Assembly: GCF_036924515.1 (NCBI RefSeq)
Contig: NZ_JAZHRR010000001.1
Location: 3,877,001-3,941,000, forward strand
Length of the DNA stretch: 64,000 nucleotides
Direction of reading: 5' to 3'
From: Bradyrhizobium sp. AZCC 1610
GTDB lineage: Bacteria; Pseudomonadota; Alphaproteobacteria; Rhizobiales; Xanthobacteraceae
Positions within the stretch are counted from its first letter, which is position 1. Each line of letters opens with the position of its first letter. Shown piece after piece: positions 26,932-34,541 of this stretch. Under the pieces are notes generated by a model. It saw nothing but the letters and a program-made list of their open reading frames with translations. It did no database searches and was not told the DNA's origin. The translations under genes and the position numbers were made by a program.

Positions 26932-27462
26932 TTGTCCAACCCAAGAGACTTCCACGCTCCGCAATCGTCCTACACAAAGGAAGATCTGCTCAAATCAAGC
27001 GAGGGCGGCTATTTCGGCCCGGGCAACGCCCAGCTGCCGGCACCGCCCATGCTGATGATAGACCGTATCGCCGAGATCAGCCTGGACGGCGGCGAATTCG
27101 GCAAGGGCCACGTCATCGCTGAGCTGGATATCGCGCCGGGCCTCTGGTTTTTTGACTGTCACTTTCCCGGCGATCCCGTGATGCCCGGATGTCTGGGTCT
27201 GGACGCCATGTGGCAAATCGTCGGCTATTGGCTTGGCTGGTCGGGGTCACCGGGCAAGGGCCGCGCCGTCGGCGTCGGCGAGGTCAAGTTCCGGGGAGAC
27301 ATAAAGCCAGACATCAAGCGCGTGCGCTACGAGGTCAGTATGCGCCAGGTAAGGCGCGGCAAACTGGCTGTTGGAATTGCTGACGGCAGCGTGTTTGCCG
27401 ACGACGCATGCGTATATCTCGCCAAGGATATGAGGGTCGGAATGATAGCGTCTGCGACCTGA
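26932..27462 (+). CDS. FabA-type 3-hydroxyacyl-ACP dehydratase
   Basis: 176 residues from TTG 26932 (AAGGA upstream). Hot-dog fold with the FabA active-site segment [20 protein letters not shown]; His77 and Asp91 match the E. coli catalytic pair with a constant offset of 7. Length is standard for FabA (about 171). Reaction: dehydration of 3-hydroxyacyl-ACP and, in true FabA, trans-2/cis-3 isomerisation leading to unsaturated fatty acids; no FabB follows, so the isomerase role is unproven. Probably an extra copy, since the main fabA is usually paired with fabB. It follows the TetR gene by about 40 bases. Confidence 0.93.
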   Translation: MSNPRDFHAPQSSYTKEDLLKSSEGGYFGPGNAQLPAPPMLMIDRIAEISLDGGEFGKGHVIAELDIAPGLWFFDCHFPGDPVMPGCLGLDAMWQIVGYWLGWSGSPGKGRAVGVGEVKFRGDIKPDIKRVRYEVSMRQVRRGKLAVGIADGSVFADDACVYLAKDMRVGMIASAT

Positions 27463-27566
27463 GAGATCGCCGTGGCGCGCCACGTCATCCCTAACCTGAA
27501 CATAGGTTCGTCCTCGCCATATATGTGTGTACTTCGGCTCCGTTGTGCTCCGGCGCGAGGACGAAA

Positions 27567-27755
27567 ATGGAACTCGTCACCCATAAAAAATTGAAGGCCG
27601 GTCGCCTTATGCCTTGAGGGAAAGGCACATTGGCCACGGGGGCAAAGGGTTTTGTCTTCCTGGCCGGCAACACCGCAACCACGGACGACTACGAACCGTT
27701 CAAAAAAGGTGATCTCGTCATCGAGATAGTCGCGGTCGCAGCACTGCCCGATTAG
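27567..27755 (+). pseudogene. RidA family fragment with in-frame stop and internal deletion
   Basis: In one frame: MELVTHKKLKAGRLMP, stop TGA (27615-27617), then GKGTLATGAKGFVFLAGNTA, TTDDYEP and a jump to KKGDLVIEIVAVAALPD, stop TAG. The GFVFLAGNTA segment is the RidA N-terminal core and GDLVIEIVAVAAL is its C-terminal strand; RidA proteins are about 130 residues, so about 70 internal residues are missing. The gene is non-functional. Confidence 0.7.
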
Positions 27756-27885
27756 CTGCGTCCCATCAATTCGTGTCGTGCCGAGCCTGCGACGCGCAGT
27801 GCTGCGTAGCGCCGACCTTCATCGACCATCGCGCGGCACGCCCCTCACAGACGAGCGCCGTCAGAAAACAAACGGCATACTACGA

Positions 27886-28005
27886 TCAGGAACAAATCCA
27901 GATGATCGCAACCGCAATCGGGACACCCAAACCAAGTGCACCGAAAATCGCCGGGACGAATTCGGAAAGCAGACTTGCATGGTGCTTTACGCCTGGTGAC
28001 GACAT
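27886..28005 (-). CDS. 39-residue single-pass membrane protein
   Basis: MSSPGVKHHASLLSEFVPAI, then FGALGLGVPIAVAIIWICS: a polar start and one hydrophobic helix of about 23 residues. AAGGAG sits seven bases before ATG 28005, a strong ribosome binding site that argues for translation. Function unknown; small membrane proteins of this type often adjust a larger membrane partner, but none is adjacent. Confidence 0.65.
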   Translation of the reverse strand: MSSPGVKHHASLLSEFVPAIFGALGLGVPIAVAIIWICS

Positions 28006-28341
28006 GACGTTGCTCCTTGGAGCCCCGCGAGCCTCTGCCCGCCCCCAAGATGAACGATCAATCGCGCCTTCGGACTAAAGCCCGTGGCGCCTCTCTAGAG
28101 GGGCAATGCTGGGGCGTTATGGTTAACAAGTGGTTAATCGGCATAAAGAGAAGTTTGCAGACCGCGCCTTGAAAGACGCGCCGCTTGATCGTGAATCGCG
28201 CCGGCGGTGCACACGTTGTTTCGGCCAGAGTTCCGGAAGAGCGCCTCGCCGGCATCGTCGGCCGCCCCCCGTCGCGCCCCGGCCGCCGTCAAGGAATGGC
28301 GCCTACTCGGCGCCACTCCTTTTCAGCGGCGCACGCGCCAA
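28006..28341. other. intergenic region, about 336 bp
   Basis: Between the 39-residue gene and the Tat protein gene. Open frames here lack start signals and overlap one another on both strands. Nothing supported. Confidence 0.5.
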
Positions 28342-28686
28342 TCAGAACGAGCAGCCATACGCCGTGAGGGAGGCCTTCGTCGCATCCAGGGTCTGCTTGC
28401 AGGTCGATTCCATGGTCGCCTTCGCCGACGGATTCTTGGCCAGGTCGACCCACGCCTTGCGCGTCTGGTCGATCTGCGTCTTGTACATCGCGCGCTGTGC
28501 CTCGGGGACCTTGGAGACGACGCAGGCGTCGTACTTGGTCAGGAAGTCGTCACAGGCGGCGATACCCGTGCTCTGCGCGTGAGCCGTGGTGACGCCCGCG
28601 AGCAAGGCGACGCCCGCCGCGAGTGACAGCACTTGTCGGCGGTTCGCGCTCGAACCTGCCGCGGCCTTCGATGTTGCTTGACGCAT
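28342..28686 (-). CDS. Tat-exported Cys-containing hypothetical protein
   Basis: 114 residues from ATG 28686. The start MRQATSKAAAGSSANRRQVL leads to a LSLAAGVALLAGVTTAHAQ hydrophobic core: a twin-arginine motif followed by a signal peptide. The mature part (about 75 residues) has four cysteines at CDDFLTKYDACV, STCKQTL and YGCSF, spaced like two disulphide pairs. GAGGA nine bases before the ATG. I see similar small periplasmic helical proteins in rhizobia but know no function. Confidence 0.75.
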   Translation of the reverse strand: MRQATSKAAAGSSANRRQVLSLAAGVALLAGVTTAHAQSTGIAACDDFLTKYDACVVSKVPEAQRAMYKTQIDQTRKAWVDLAKNPSAKATMESTCKQTLDATKASLTAYGCSF

Positions 28687-28904
28687 GACTCTCATTCCTC
28701 TGTATGAACTGAATAATTTGGATCGTCGGCAAGTGCCCGGCATCGCCCGGATCTCCCAGATCGACTCGCAAAGCGTCGCGCGCCGACAACAGGTCGGCGT
28801 TGCGGACGTTGAGCAGTTCAAGCGTAGAGCAGTTCGAGGCGAGACCAGGCACCATCGTGCCGGCAACGAATAATTGTTCCGTCAATTTGGCGAGATTATG
28901 GGTG

Positions 28905-29058
28905 ACGGCGTGGTGACATTGCGACGGCCGCTGGCGTTCTCCTGCGTCGCGATATTGCGAATGAAGCCTCGGTCGATCTTGATCTTGTCCAACGACAATT
29001 GATGGACATAGCTCAGGCTGGACTGCCCCGATCCGAAGTCGTCCAGCAGCGCCACCGC
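28905..29058 (-). pseudogene. relic of an EAL phosphodiesterase domain
   Basis: Directly after the stop of the 29060-30076 gene, the minus strand reads VALLDDFGSGQSSLSYVHQL and then SLDKIKIDRGFIRNIATQ, the loop-6/helix region of EAL domains (D-D-F-G-x-G, D-K-I-K-I-D-R). No start codon, no EAL motif, no C-terminal part; then the resemblance ends. A truncated, non-functional fragment. Confidence 0.8.
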
Positions 29059-29059
29059 T

Positions 29060-30076
29060 TTACGCGGCTGAGGTATCGATCGAACGGCGGATCACCCGCC
29101 GCACCTCCGCATTGGACAGGAATAAATCATGATTGATGACGCCCCAGCCTGCGTCGGACGCATCGATGACGCGTACCCCGAGCCGCTCGATGGCGGCCTT
29201 TTCGGCGGCGCCGACCCGTGTCATCCCGCCGGCCAATCGTCCCGACAGCGCCAACGCGCGGTCGTTCGTCGCAGTGACGACGGTGATCTTGCGGCCGAGT
29301 GGACCGATGCGAATAACAGCCGACGAGAATACGTCCATGTCGATGTCAGGTGAGGCAAACACCACCGCCCCGATCTTGTCTGCAACAGCGTCGCCATGTC
29401 GCGCATAGAGCTGGCGCAGGCTTTCGAGCGTCAACATGGTGCCCATGCTGTGTGCGACGATGTGAACGCGGCCGGCGCCGGGAGTCGTGACGACGGATTG
29501 GAGCACGCGTTCGAAGCCATCGCGGGACCACATCGCGCTTTCGCGGTCATAGGCATAGTCGAACAGTCCGGCCTTGGACGGCCAGGAAAAGACCATCGTC
29601 TGGCCGCGGAATTTGATGCCATCGGCGAGATGCGCGGTGTCGAGCGCCGCCGTCTCGAAGGTCTGTTTGAAACCGTGCACGTAGATCAGGACGTCGCCTC
29701 CGCCCTGCGCGAGAAGATCGCTGACCTCTCCCGAGACCGGCTCGACCCCGTCAAGACGCCAGTCGCCAATACCGGCTGCGGCGAGCGAGAAACGGCTCTC
29801 GTCGGGCGGCACCAGTTTCGCCCGGGCGACCGTCATCCTCGTTGCGCGTTCCGGCCCGAACCAGGGTTTCGTCCGCCCGCCGTTCACCGGCTTGCGCGTG
29901 GTTGCGACGAGCAATGTCGGTTCGGCGGTAAGCGACGCAGCGTCGTAACGCGCGCCGGTCGCGCCCAGGCTGGCGCATCCACCGAGCGCGAGCACGCTGG
30001 CTGAGGACACAATCCCGCGCAGGAACGCACGGCGGGACGTAAGAGTTTCGTTTTGCAGTATATGTTGGACGATCAC
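29060..30076 (-). CDS. exported alpha/beta hydrolase (DUF900 family)
   Basis: 338 residues from GTG 30076 (AAGG seven bases upstream). The N-terminus carries SRRAFLRG, a twin-arginine motif, then a hydrophobic run ending LALGGCAS, a lipobox-like site, so it is probably a Tat-exported lipoprotein. The body matches DUF900 hydrolases: DVLIYVHGFKQTFETAALDTAHLA, VFSWPSKAG, the nucleophile elbow VAHSMGTML and late ASPDIDMDVF. Substrate unknown; ester or lipid hydrolysis in the envelope is likely. It ends immediately before an EAL relic, suggesting that an older neighbour has been lost. Confidence 0.9.
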   Translation of the reverse strand: MIVQHILQNETLTSRRAFLRGIVSSASVLALGGCASLGATGARYDAASLTAEPTLLVATTRKPVNGGRTKPWFGPERATRMTVARAKLVPPDESRFSLAAAGIGDWRLDGVEPVSGEVSDLLAQGGGDVLIYVHGFKQTFETAALDTAHLADGIKFRGQTMVFSWPSKAGLFDYAYDRESAMWSRDGFERVLQSVVTTPGAGRVHIVAHSMGTMLTLESLRQLYARHGDAVADKIGAVVFASPDIDMDVFSSAVIRIGPLGRKITVVTATNDRALALSGRLAGGMTRVGAAEKAAIERLGVRVIDASDAGWGVINHDLFLSNAEVRRVIRRSIDTSAA

Positions 30077-30376
30077 ACAGGACCTTTGGGAACACGGCCT
30101 TCGCAGAACGCGCCCCGCAGGTCTCCTGAACTAGGATGGCGAGAAAAGGGCGGACGATGGCAATGATTGTCCAGTTCCGTCGCGATTCCGTGATCCCGAG
30201 TTGGCGCTACGAAACCATTTTTGCCTGCCGCGAAGCGCTCCGGAAACAAACAGCCGCTACGGTCAGCCCAACCGGAACAAACGGGGTTAGATCATGTTGA
30301 TATCAGTACTCAACCTCATCTACCGCGAATTTCTCAAGCGTGCCCTTTCCGGCATGGCAACACAGGGAGGAAGGCT

Positions 30377-30463
30377 ATGACCGAGGTCGTGACGGCATTC
30401 CTCCTCTTCGTCAGCATCGGCGTATTCCTGGCCCACGCATTTGACGCCTATCGTCTGCGCTAG
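30377..30463 (+). CDS. 28-residue membrane protein
   Basis: MTEVVTAFLLFVSIGVFLAHA then FDAYRLR: one transmembrane helix with a basic C-terminal end, so the C-terminus is probably cytoplasmic. The leader has GGAGGAAGGCT before ATG, an excellent ribosome binding site. Too short for most gene finders. Function unknown. Confidence 0.6.
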   Translation: MTEVVTAFLLFVSIGVFLAHAFDAYRLR

Positions 30464-30514
30464 ATCTGTTCCACACCACGCAGACACGATCGTGCCGCGA
30501 GATCAGTCGACGTT

Positions 30515-30846
30515 TTAATGCACACTTGGCGGCTCTTTCCTATCGAGCCCATCCTTGCCAGCGATGAACACGTCGCGATCCGGGAATCTTCCGAACACTT
30601 CGGCCGGCTGACCGAAATTCGTGGCGAGCACGTCCGTCGGTTTGCCGCGATCCATTGCGACAGGTCGCTGGTCTCGTAGATGCCCGCATTGAAACCGATC
30701 AGGACGCGCGCAGGTCCGTTCCCGACATTCTCGATCGAGTGACCATAGCCTTGCGGGATCTAGCCGACGTCACCCTTCTGCAATCGCTCGATCCGATAGC
30801 GGCCGTGAGAGCCGAACAAGGTGACAAACTCCCGCGACACCTAAAC
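30515..30846 (-). pseudogene. relic of a bicupin (oxalate decarboxylase-like) C-terminus
   Basis: The minus strand reads EFVTLFGSHGRYRIERLQKG, DVG, stop TAG, IPQGYGHSIENVGNGPARVL, IGFNAGIYETSDLSQWIAAN; then a one-base deletion shifts the frame to PTDVLATNFGQPAEVFGRFP, DRDVFIAGKDG. The cupin pattern (GDVGYIPQGYGHSIENVG, F-x-x-G-x-Y-x-x-x-x-L-x-Q-W) is that of oxalate decarboxylase-type bicupins. One nonsense and one frameshift mutation; no upstream cupin domain. Non-functional. Confidence 0.8.
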
Positions 30847-31040
30847 AGCGCCCACTAGACCACAAGTTGGCGCCGGCAGATGGCGTGTGCCAACCGTAAG
30901 CCGCCGCACCCCGAGGCAACCGGACTTCAGGCAAGGTCAGGCCAACACCCTCCAGGCCGTCGCGGGCTCAATTGAATAGCCATTGAATCAACAGGTTAGA
31001 CAGACGCTTGGGGATAGTGCTAGAGAACGCAGGCGCACAG

Positions 31041-31089
31041 CGGGATTTTCGATTCCGAGGGTCGGGAGTTCTGGTCTCTCCAGGCGCGC
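31041..31089 (+). pseudogene. decayed 3' fragment of tRNA-Arg(TCG)
   Basis: Bases 31048-31070 are identical to 21760-21782 of the intact tRNA (anticodon loop, anticodon stem, variable loop and start of the T-arm). The following T-arm and acceptor bases are only partly preserved (TCTCTCC, then GCGCGC) and no 5' half is present. It cannot fold as a tRNA. It is about 9.3 kb from the intact gene in the same orientation, as expected of an att-site duplication, though it is eroded. Confidence 0.75.
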
Positions 31090-31115
31090 TCTTACGGCTA
31101 TTCGGACATTTCGAC

Positions 31116-31475
31116 ATGAGAAAGATCATCCTGACGCTGGCGATCCTGTATCCGGCGGCGGCGCTGGCTCAGGGGACCGCCCCTGCCGATCCTCCGACCA
31201 TCGGCGGCAAACCGCTGGTTGTGGTCGGAAAGAAAACAGAGGCGGGCAAGAAAGAAAAACCCTTGTCGGTCGCCCAGAAGTTGCAGGCCTGCCAGGACAT
31301 CGACGATGCGACCAAGGAACGCCTGAATTGCTACGACGCCATTTATGCGCCGCAGCCCAAGCCGAAGGCGCCGGCCGCGAAGGGCGTCAATGACTGCCGC
31401 TTCCTCAAGGAGGAAGACGAGCGGCTGACCTGCTACAACGGTTTTGCGGATAAAATCCCGAAACTGCCACGCTAA
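31116..31475 (+). CDS. exported small protein with duplicated CYD-type motif
   Basis: 119 residues. Signal peptide 1-19 (MRKIILTLAILYPAAALAQ). The mature region has two related segments: QACQDIDDATKERLNCYDAI and DCRFLKEEDERLTCYNGFAD, each Cys-x(n)-ERLxCY[DN]. This repeats a short pattern found in several proteobacterial envelope proteins, including VasI/TagO-like ones. The paired cysteines could form disulphides. Role unknown. The start ATG 31116 lies just downstream of the tRNA fragment. Confidence 0.75.
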   Translation: MRKIILTLAILYPAAALAQGTAPADPPTIGGKPLVVVGKKTEAGKKEKPLSVAQKLQACQDIDDATKERLNCYDAIYAPQPKPKAPAAKGVNDCRFLKEEDERLTCYNGFADKIPKLPR

Positions 31476-31495
31476 ACTAAATCAGGCGGCGCACC

Positions 31496-31960
31496 CTACC
31501 AGGTGGTGTTCCAGTTCGGACCGCCGAAGAAGCCGAAATGCGACTGCTGCGCGACCCGCATTTGCGGCTGCGCGAACTGCATCGGTTGCGCCGGACGGCT
31601 CTTGGCGATCTTGCGCTTGCGCTGAACTTGGGGCTCGGACTTCTTCGCCTCCGCCGGGACGAACTGGGCGAACGTCTCCCGCACACGGGCCTGGGCGGTG
31701 GCATCGGCTGAGGCAGGCGCCACGACCGGGGCCGTCACTTGGGCCATCACGGCCGGCGGCGGAACAATGGTCGGAAGGCTGGTGTCGAAAACCACCCGCT
31801 CCGGCAGCTTTTGGTCGGAGCGAATGCGCACCACCGTCTTGTTGACCGAAGGCTCGGCCTGGCTGGCCACGACCGCCTGCTGTGGGATGAGCGCATCGAT
31901 CGCCAACAACAGCGCGAGCAGCACTCCGCCGATAAACAGGAAATAACGCGCTACGGGCAT
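31496..31960 (-). CDS. membrane-anchored hypothetical protein
   Basis: 154 residues from ATG 31960. One N-terminal hydrophobic helix (YFLFIGGVLLALLLAIDALI), then a Pro/Ala/Val-rich stretch (VPPPAVMAQVTAPVVAPAS), a basic cluster (KSEPQVQRKRKIAKSRPAQP) and a C-terminal Gln/Phe-rich end (AQQSHFGFFGGPNWNTTW). Probably an inner-membrane-anchored periplasmic or cytoplasmic tail protein. No known family recognised; I have seen similar proteins in Bradyrhizobium. It converges with the preceding gene. Confidence 0.65.
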   Translation of the reverse strand: MPVARYFLFIGGVLLALLLAIDALIPQQAVVASQAEPSVNKTVVRIRSDQKLPERVVFDTSLPTIVPPPAVMAQVTAPVVAPASADATAQARVRETFAQFVPAEAKKSEPQVQRKRKIAKSRPAQPMQFAQPQMRVAQQSHFGFFGGPNWNTTW

Positions 31961-32102
31961 CGGTCTCACTCCCCCCGCGCGAGCACCGCGCGGTTCATTC
32001 GCCCAACGGATGATATAGCGATTAGTTCCTGGTCAACCGGCAAGGTTCAAAGGCGCAGATCACATTTTCGAGGGGACACGAGGCGAGTTCGGCCGCACAA
32101 AG

Positions 32103-32705
32103 TTAAATACGGCTGGCGGTCACCACTGAACATTTCGCCTTATTTGCGTTGACGTTGACGAACCCGACCAGCATGCCGGCGTAGCGCTTCCGGCTCCTCA
32201 TGTTCACGGTATCGGGAATGATACGCCTGCGGTCGGTCAGATGGCTACCGTCCCGGCGCTTGAAGGCGCAGGCGATTTCGATATCCCTCACCGCGTAGTC
32301 ATTGGCGTTGCGGAGCGTAAAGGTCACCAGCGCTTTCGAGCCGAGCCCGCCCCTGCGCCACGACTGCGAGATAATCTTCAGGCCGTCGAGCGACGACTTG
32401 GCGGACTCCACAGTTTCCGGCGGCGCGATGTCGAGAGGCGCGACAGCGGCCGGCGCCGGATTGGCGTCGGGAGAAGCGGTTGATGGCGCCGGGCTCGACA
32501 GGGTCGCCTGGACCCCGGCGGTGTCGTCGTTGCCGGATGTATCTTGCGTCACGCGGGTAACTTCAGGCGACGTCGCGGTGGAATGACCCTCGGCATCGCT
32601 TGCTTGCGGGAGCATCAACCACATGGCGCAGCCGAGGATGGCGATGGCCGGCAGCACGGCGAGCCGTGCTGCGGACTTTCCGAACGACCACCCGGCGATT
32701 CTCAT
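32103..32705 (-). CDS. signal-anchored protein with FxLYD-like C-terminal domain
   Basis: 200 residues from ATG 32705 (GAGGG seven bases upstream). A membrane anchor at about 10-32, a disordered Ser/Thr/Pro stretch (about 40-100), then a domain of about 95 residues: LKIISQSWRRGGLGSKALVT, FTLRNANDYAVRDIEIACAF, RDGSHLTDRRRIIPDTVNM. The alternation of beta strands with an N-D/A-N turn resembles FxLYD-type extracellular domains. Periplasmic location inferred; function unknown. An in-frame ATG far upstream is ignored because of the strong ribosome binding site here. Confidence 0.7.
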   Translation of the reverse strand: MRIAGWSFGKSAARLAVLPAIAILGCAMWLMLPQASDAEGHSTATSPEVTRVTQDTSGNDDTAGVQATLSSPAPSTASPDANPAPAAVAPLDIAPPETVESAKSSLDGLKIISQSWRRGGLGSKALVTFTLRNANDYAVRDIEIACAFKRRDGSHLTDRRRIIPDTVNMRSRKRYAGMLVGFVNVNANKAKCSVVTASRI

Positions 32706-32982
32706 AGCCGTGCCCTCACCCGGTAGCGCCGGCGATTGCCGTGCCGCGCATGAAAAAGCCATACGGGCGTTTCCCGTACGGCTTCTGTCACGACCGCCGC
32801 TGTACGGATCCCGCCGCCCGTCAACAATCACCCAGAATAGAAATGGTTTCATGCCACCTCGACAATATTGCGGCGGCGGCGCAAGGCGTGGAGGATGGAG
32901 TTGTGGAGGCTTGGCGGCTACATTGGCCGCCGCATCACACGCCGGCGTTGAAAGCCGCAACAAGAATAATGGGGAGACCGAG

Positions 32983-33378
32983 ATGCCGACCGTTGATTGG
33001 GCAGTTACCTGGGACCACGTCCACTTGCGCAGCCCCGATCCCGAGGCGACCGCGGCGTGGCTGGAAGACATCCTGGGCGGCGAGATCATCCGTGGCCCGG
33101 GGCGGATCGACGTCAAGCTCGGCGGCGCCAACATATTCATCGCGCCCGTCACCGCCGGCGACGGCGTCAACACCCCGCCGGTGACACCCTATCAGGGTCT
33201 CGACCATTTCGGTCTGACCGTGAAAGACATCGACGCGGTCGCCGCCGAGATCAAGGCCAAGGGCGTCGAGTTTACGAAGGAGCCGACCACGATCCGGCCC
33301 GGCGTGCGCATCTGCTTCATCCGCGGGCCGCAAGGCATTTCGATCGAGTTGCTCGAGCGCGACCAGAAATATGCATGA
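32983..33378 (+). CDS. VOC family (glyoxalase-like) protein
   Basis: 131 residues. Single VOC domain: WDHVHLRSPDPEATAAWLED, then a GGANIFI strand, LDHFGLTVKDIDAVAAEIKA and a C-terminal IRGPQGISIELLER with the metal-ligand Glu. His in the WDHVH and LDHFG strands and Glu near the end form the usual metal triad. Substrate unknown (isomerase, dioxygenase or resistance protein are all possible). Start ATG 32983 with GGGGAG ahead. Confidence 0.9.
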   Translation: MPTVDWAVTWDHVHLRSPDPEATAAWLEDILGGEIIRGPGRIDVKLGGANIFIAPVTAGDGVNTPPVTPYQGLDHFGLTVKDIDAVAAEIKAKGVEFTKEPTTIRPGVRICFIRGPQGISIELLERDQKYA

Positions 33379-33427
33379 CTCCACTTTCGCGGAGTATGAC
33401 GATCGGTGCGGCCGGCGCTGGCGTAGC

Positions 33428-33865
33428 TCACGTCATGCTGCCCGGCATGAAGCAGCGGATGCTCAATCCCTGATAGCCGCGGATCGGCCAGACCATGGTT
33501 CGCCCGACCCGGTTCGGTTCGGTGATGACGGCATCCTCGGGCACGTCGTGCCACTCGCCGTCGATGCGAACGCGGTAGTGCCCGCTTTTCGATTCCCAAT
33601 CCACGTCGCTGACGGCGCTGCCGTCTGCGTCGGAACAGCATGGTCCCTTGCCGCTTCTGAGACTGTCGAACCACTGCTTCAGCGGCGAGTTGGCATAGCG
33701 GCCGTCGGGATCGCGGGCCTTGCCGGGATCGGCGGCCAGCGGCAACATCAGCAACACGCCGCCGATCATCAACGGTATTTTCCAGCGGCCCGCGCGATGA
33801 CGGCCCGTGGTTTCGAGGCTGCTATTCTCTGCGTATGGGCGCGGCACGTGGCCGCCGGAATTCAT
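33428..33865 (-). CDS. membrane-anchored Cys-containing protein
   Basis: 145 residues from ATG 33865 (AGGTGA eight bases upstream; a later ATG at 33769 is an alternative). A hydrophobic stretch (WKIPLMIGGVLLMLPLAADP) acts as signal or anchor. The mature domain of about 100 residues has QWFDSLRSGKGPCCSDADGS, VDWESKSGHYRVRIDGEWHD and VPEDAVITEPNRVGRTMVWP. The CC-SDAD, GHYRVRIDGEW and final CFMPGSMT are recurring features of a rhizobial family that has no named function to my knowledge. Confidence 0.7.
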   Translation of the reverse strand: MNSGGHVPRPYAENSSLETTGRHRAGRWKIPLMIGGVLLMLPLAADPGKARDPDGRYANSPLKQWFDSLRSGKGPCCSDADGSAVSDVDWESKSGHYRVRIDGEWHDVPEDAVITEPNRVGRTMVWPIRGYQGLSIRCFMPGSMT

Positions 33866-34114
33866 CCAGTTGGTCACCTGTTTCTCTTGCTCCAGCACCC
33901 GCCGGCCGGTGCCAAACCGAGCTATGCATTTCGCGGGCCAACTTGAGTCGATCACCGCGAGTCATCCTCGCGTCACGTCGGAGTGGCACGTTTCGGATTT
34001 GCTTCCTGTACGGGAATTGGCAGCCAACCTGACGCGTTGACGGTGCATGCCGCGCTTTGGCATAACTCCTTGACCGGCTTCCGCGGGCGCGGCGGCCGGG
34101 CCATCTGGGACGTC

Positions 34115-34465
34115 ATGAAAAACGGGCTCTATTCGATCCACGTCACCCTGCTGGATGGGCGCATCGGCAAGGGCAGCGGCGTCATTCTGTTCCGGGACGG
34201 CCAGATTCTCGGCGGCGACGCCTATCTGTTTTATACCGGCAGCTACACCGTGAAGGGCGATACCTTCAAAGGCGAGGTCCTGGTGCAGCGCCACACCACC
34301 CCGCGCGACAATGACAATCCGCTGTTCGGCGGGCCTAACCCGGTCGGCATCGGCGTGTCCGGAACCTTCACCGACACCCGCGGCAGCATGAATGGAACCG
34401 CGCTCGTCGGCAAAGCGAGCCAGATCTTCGGCGCCACCCTGCACAAGCTGGCGGATATCAATTAG
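34115..34465 (+). CDS. GrlR-like small regulatory protein
   Basis: 116 residues starting MKNGLYSIHVTLLDGRIGKG. The beta-barrel pattern GSGVILFRDGQILGGDAYLF, YTGSYTVKGDTFKGEVLVQR, H and FGGPNPVGIGVSGTF matches the GrlR family (the negative regulator of type III secretion in enteropathogens). Rhizobial copies occur without a type III locus, so the regulatory role here is unknown; the YTGSY and NPVGIG segments are the clearest matches. GGGA precedes the ATG. Convergent with the following kinase gene. Confidence 0.85.
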   Translation: MKNGLYSIHVTLLDGRIGKGSGVILFRDGQILGGDAYLFYTGSYTVKGDTFKGEVLVQRHTTPRDNDNPLFGGPNPVGIGVSGTFTDTRGSMNGTALVGKASQIFGATLHKLADIN

Positions 34466-34541
34466 CGCGACGGGTCGGCACGGGGCCGGCTGGATACACG
34501 CGCTCTTGCAGGGTTGACCGCCTGCAGACGACCCGCGTCGC

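Noticed and set aside
31041..31089. Possible second functional tRNA-Arg
   Set aside because: Only the middle and part of the 3' half match; acceptor and D-arm are missing, so it cannot fold.
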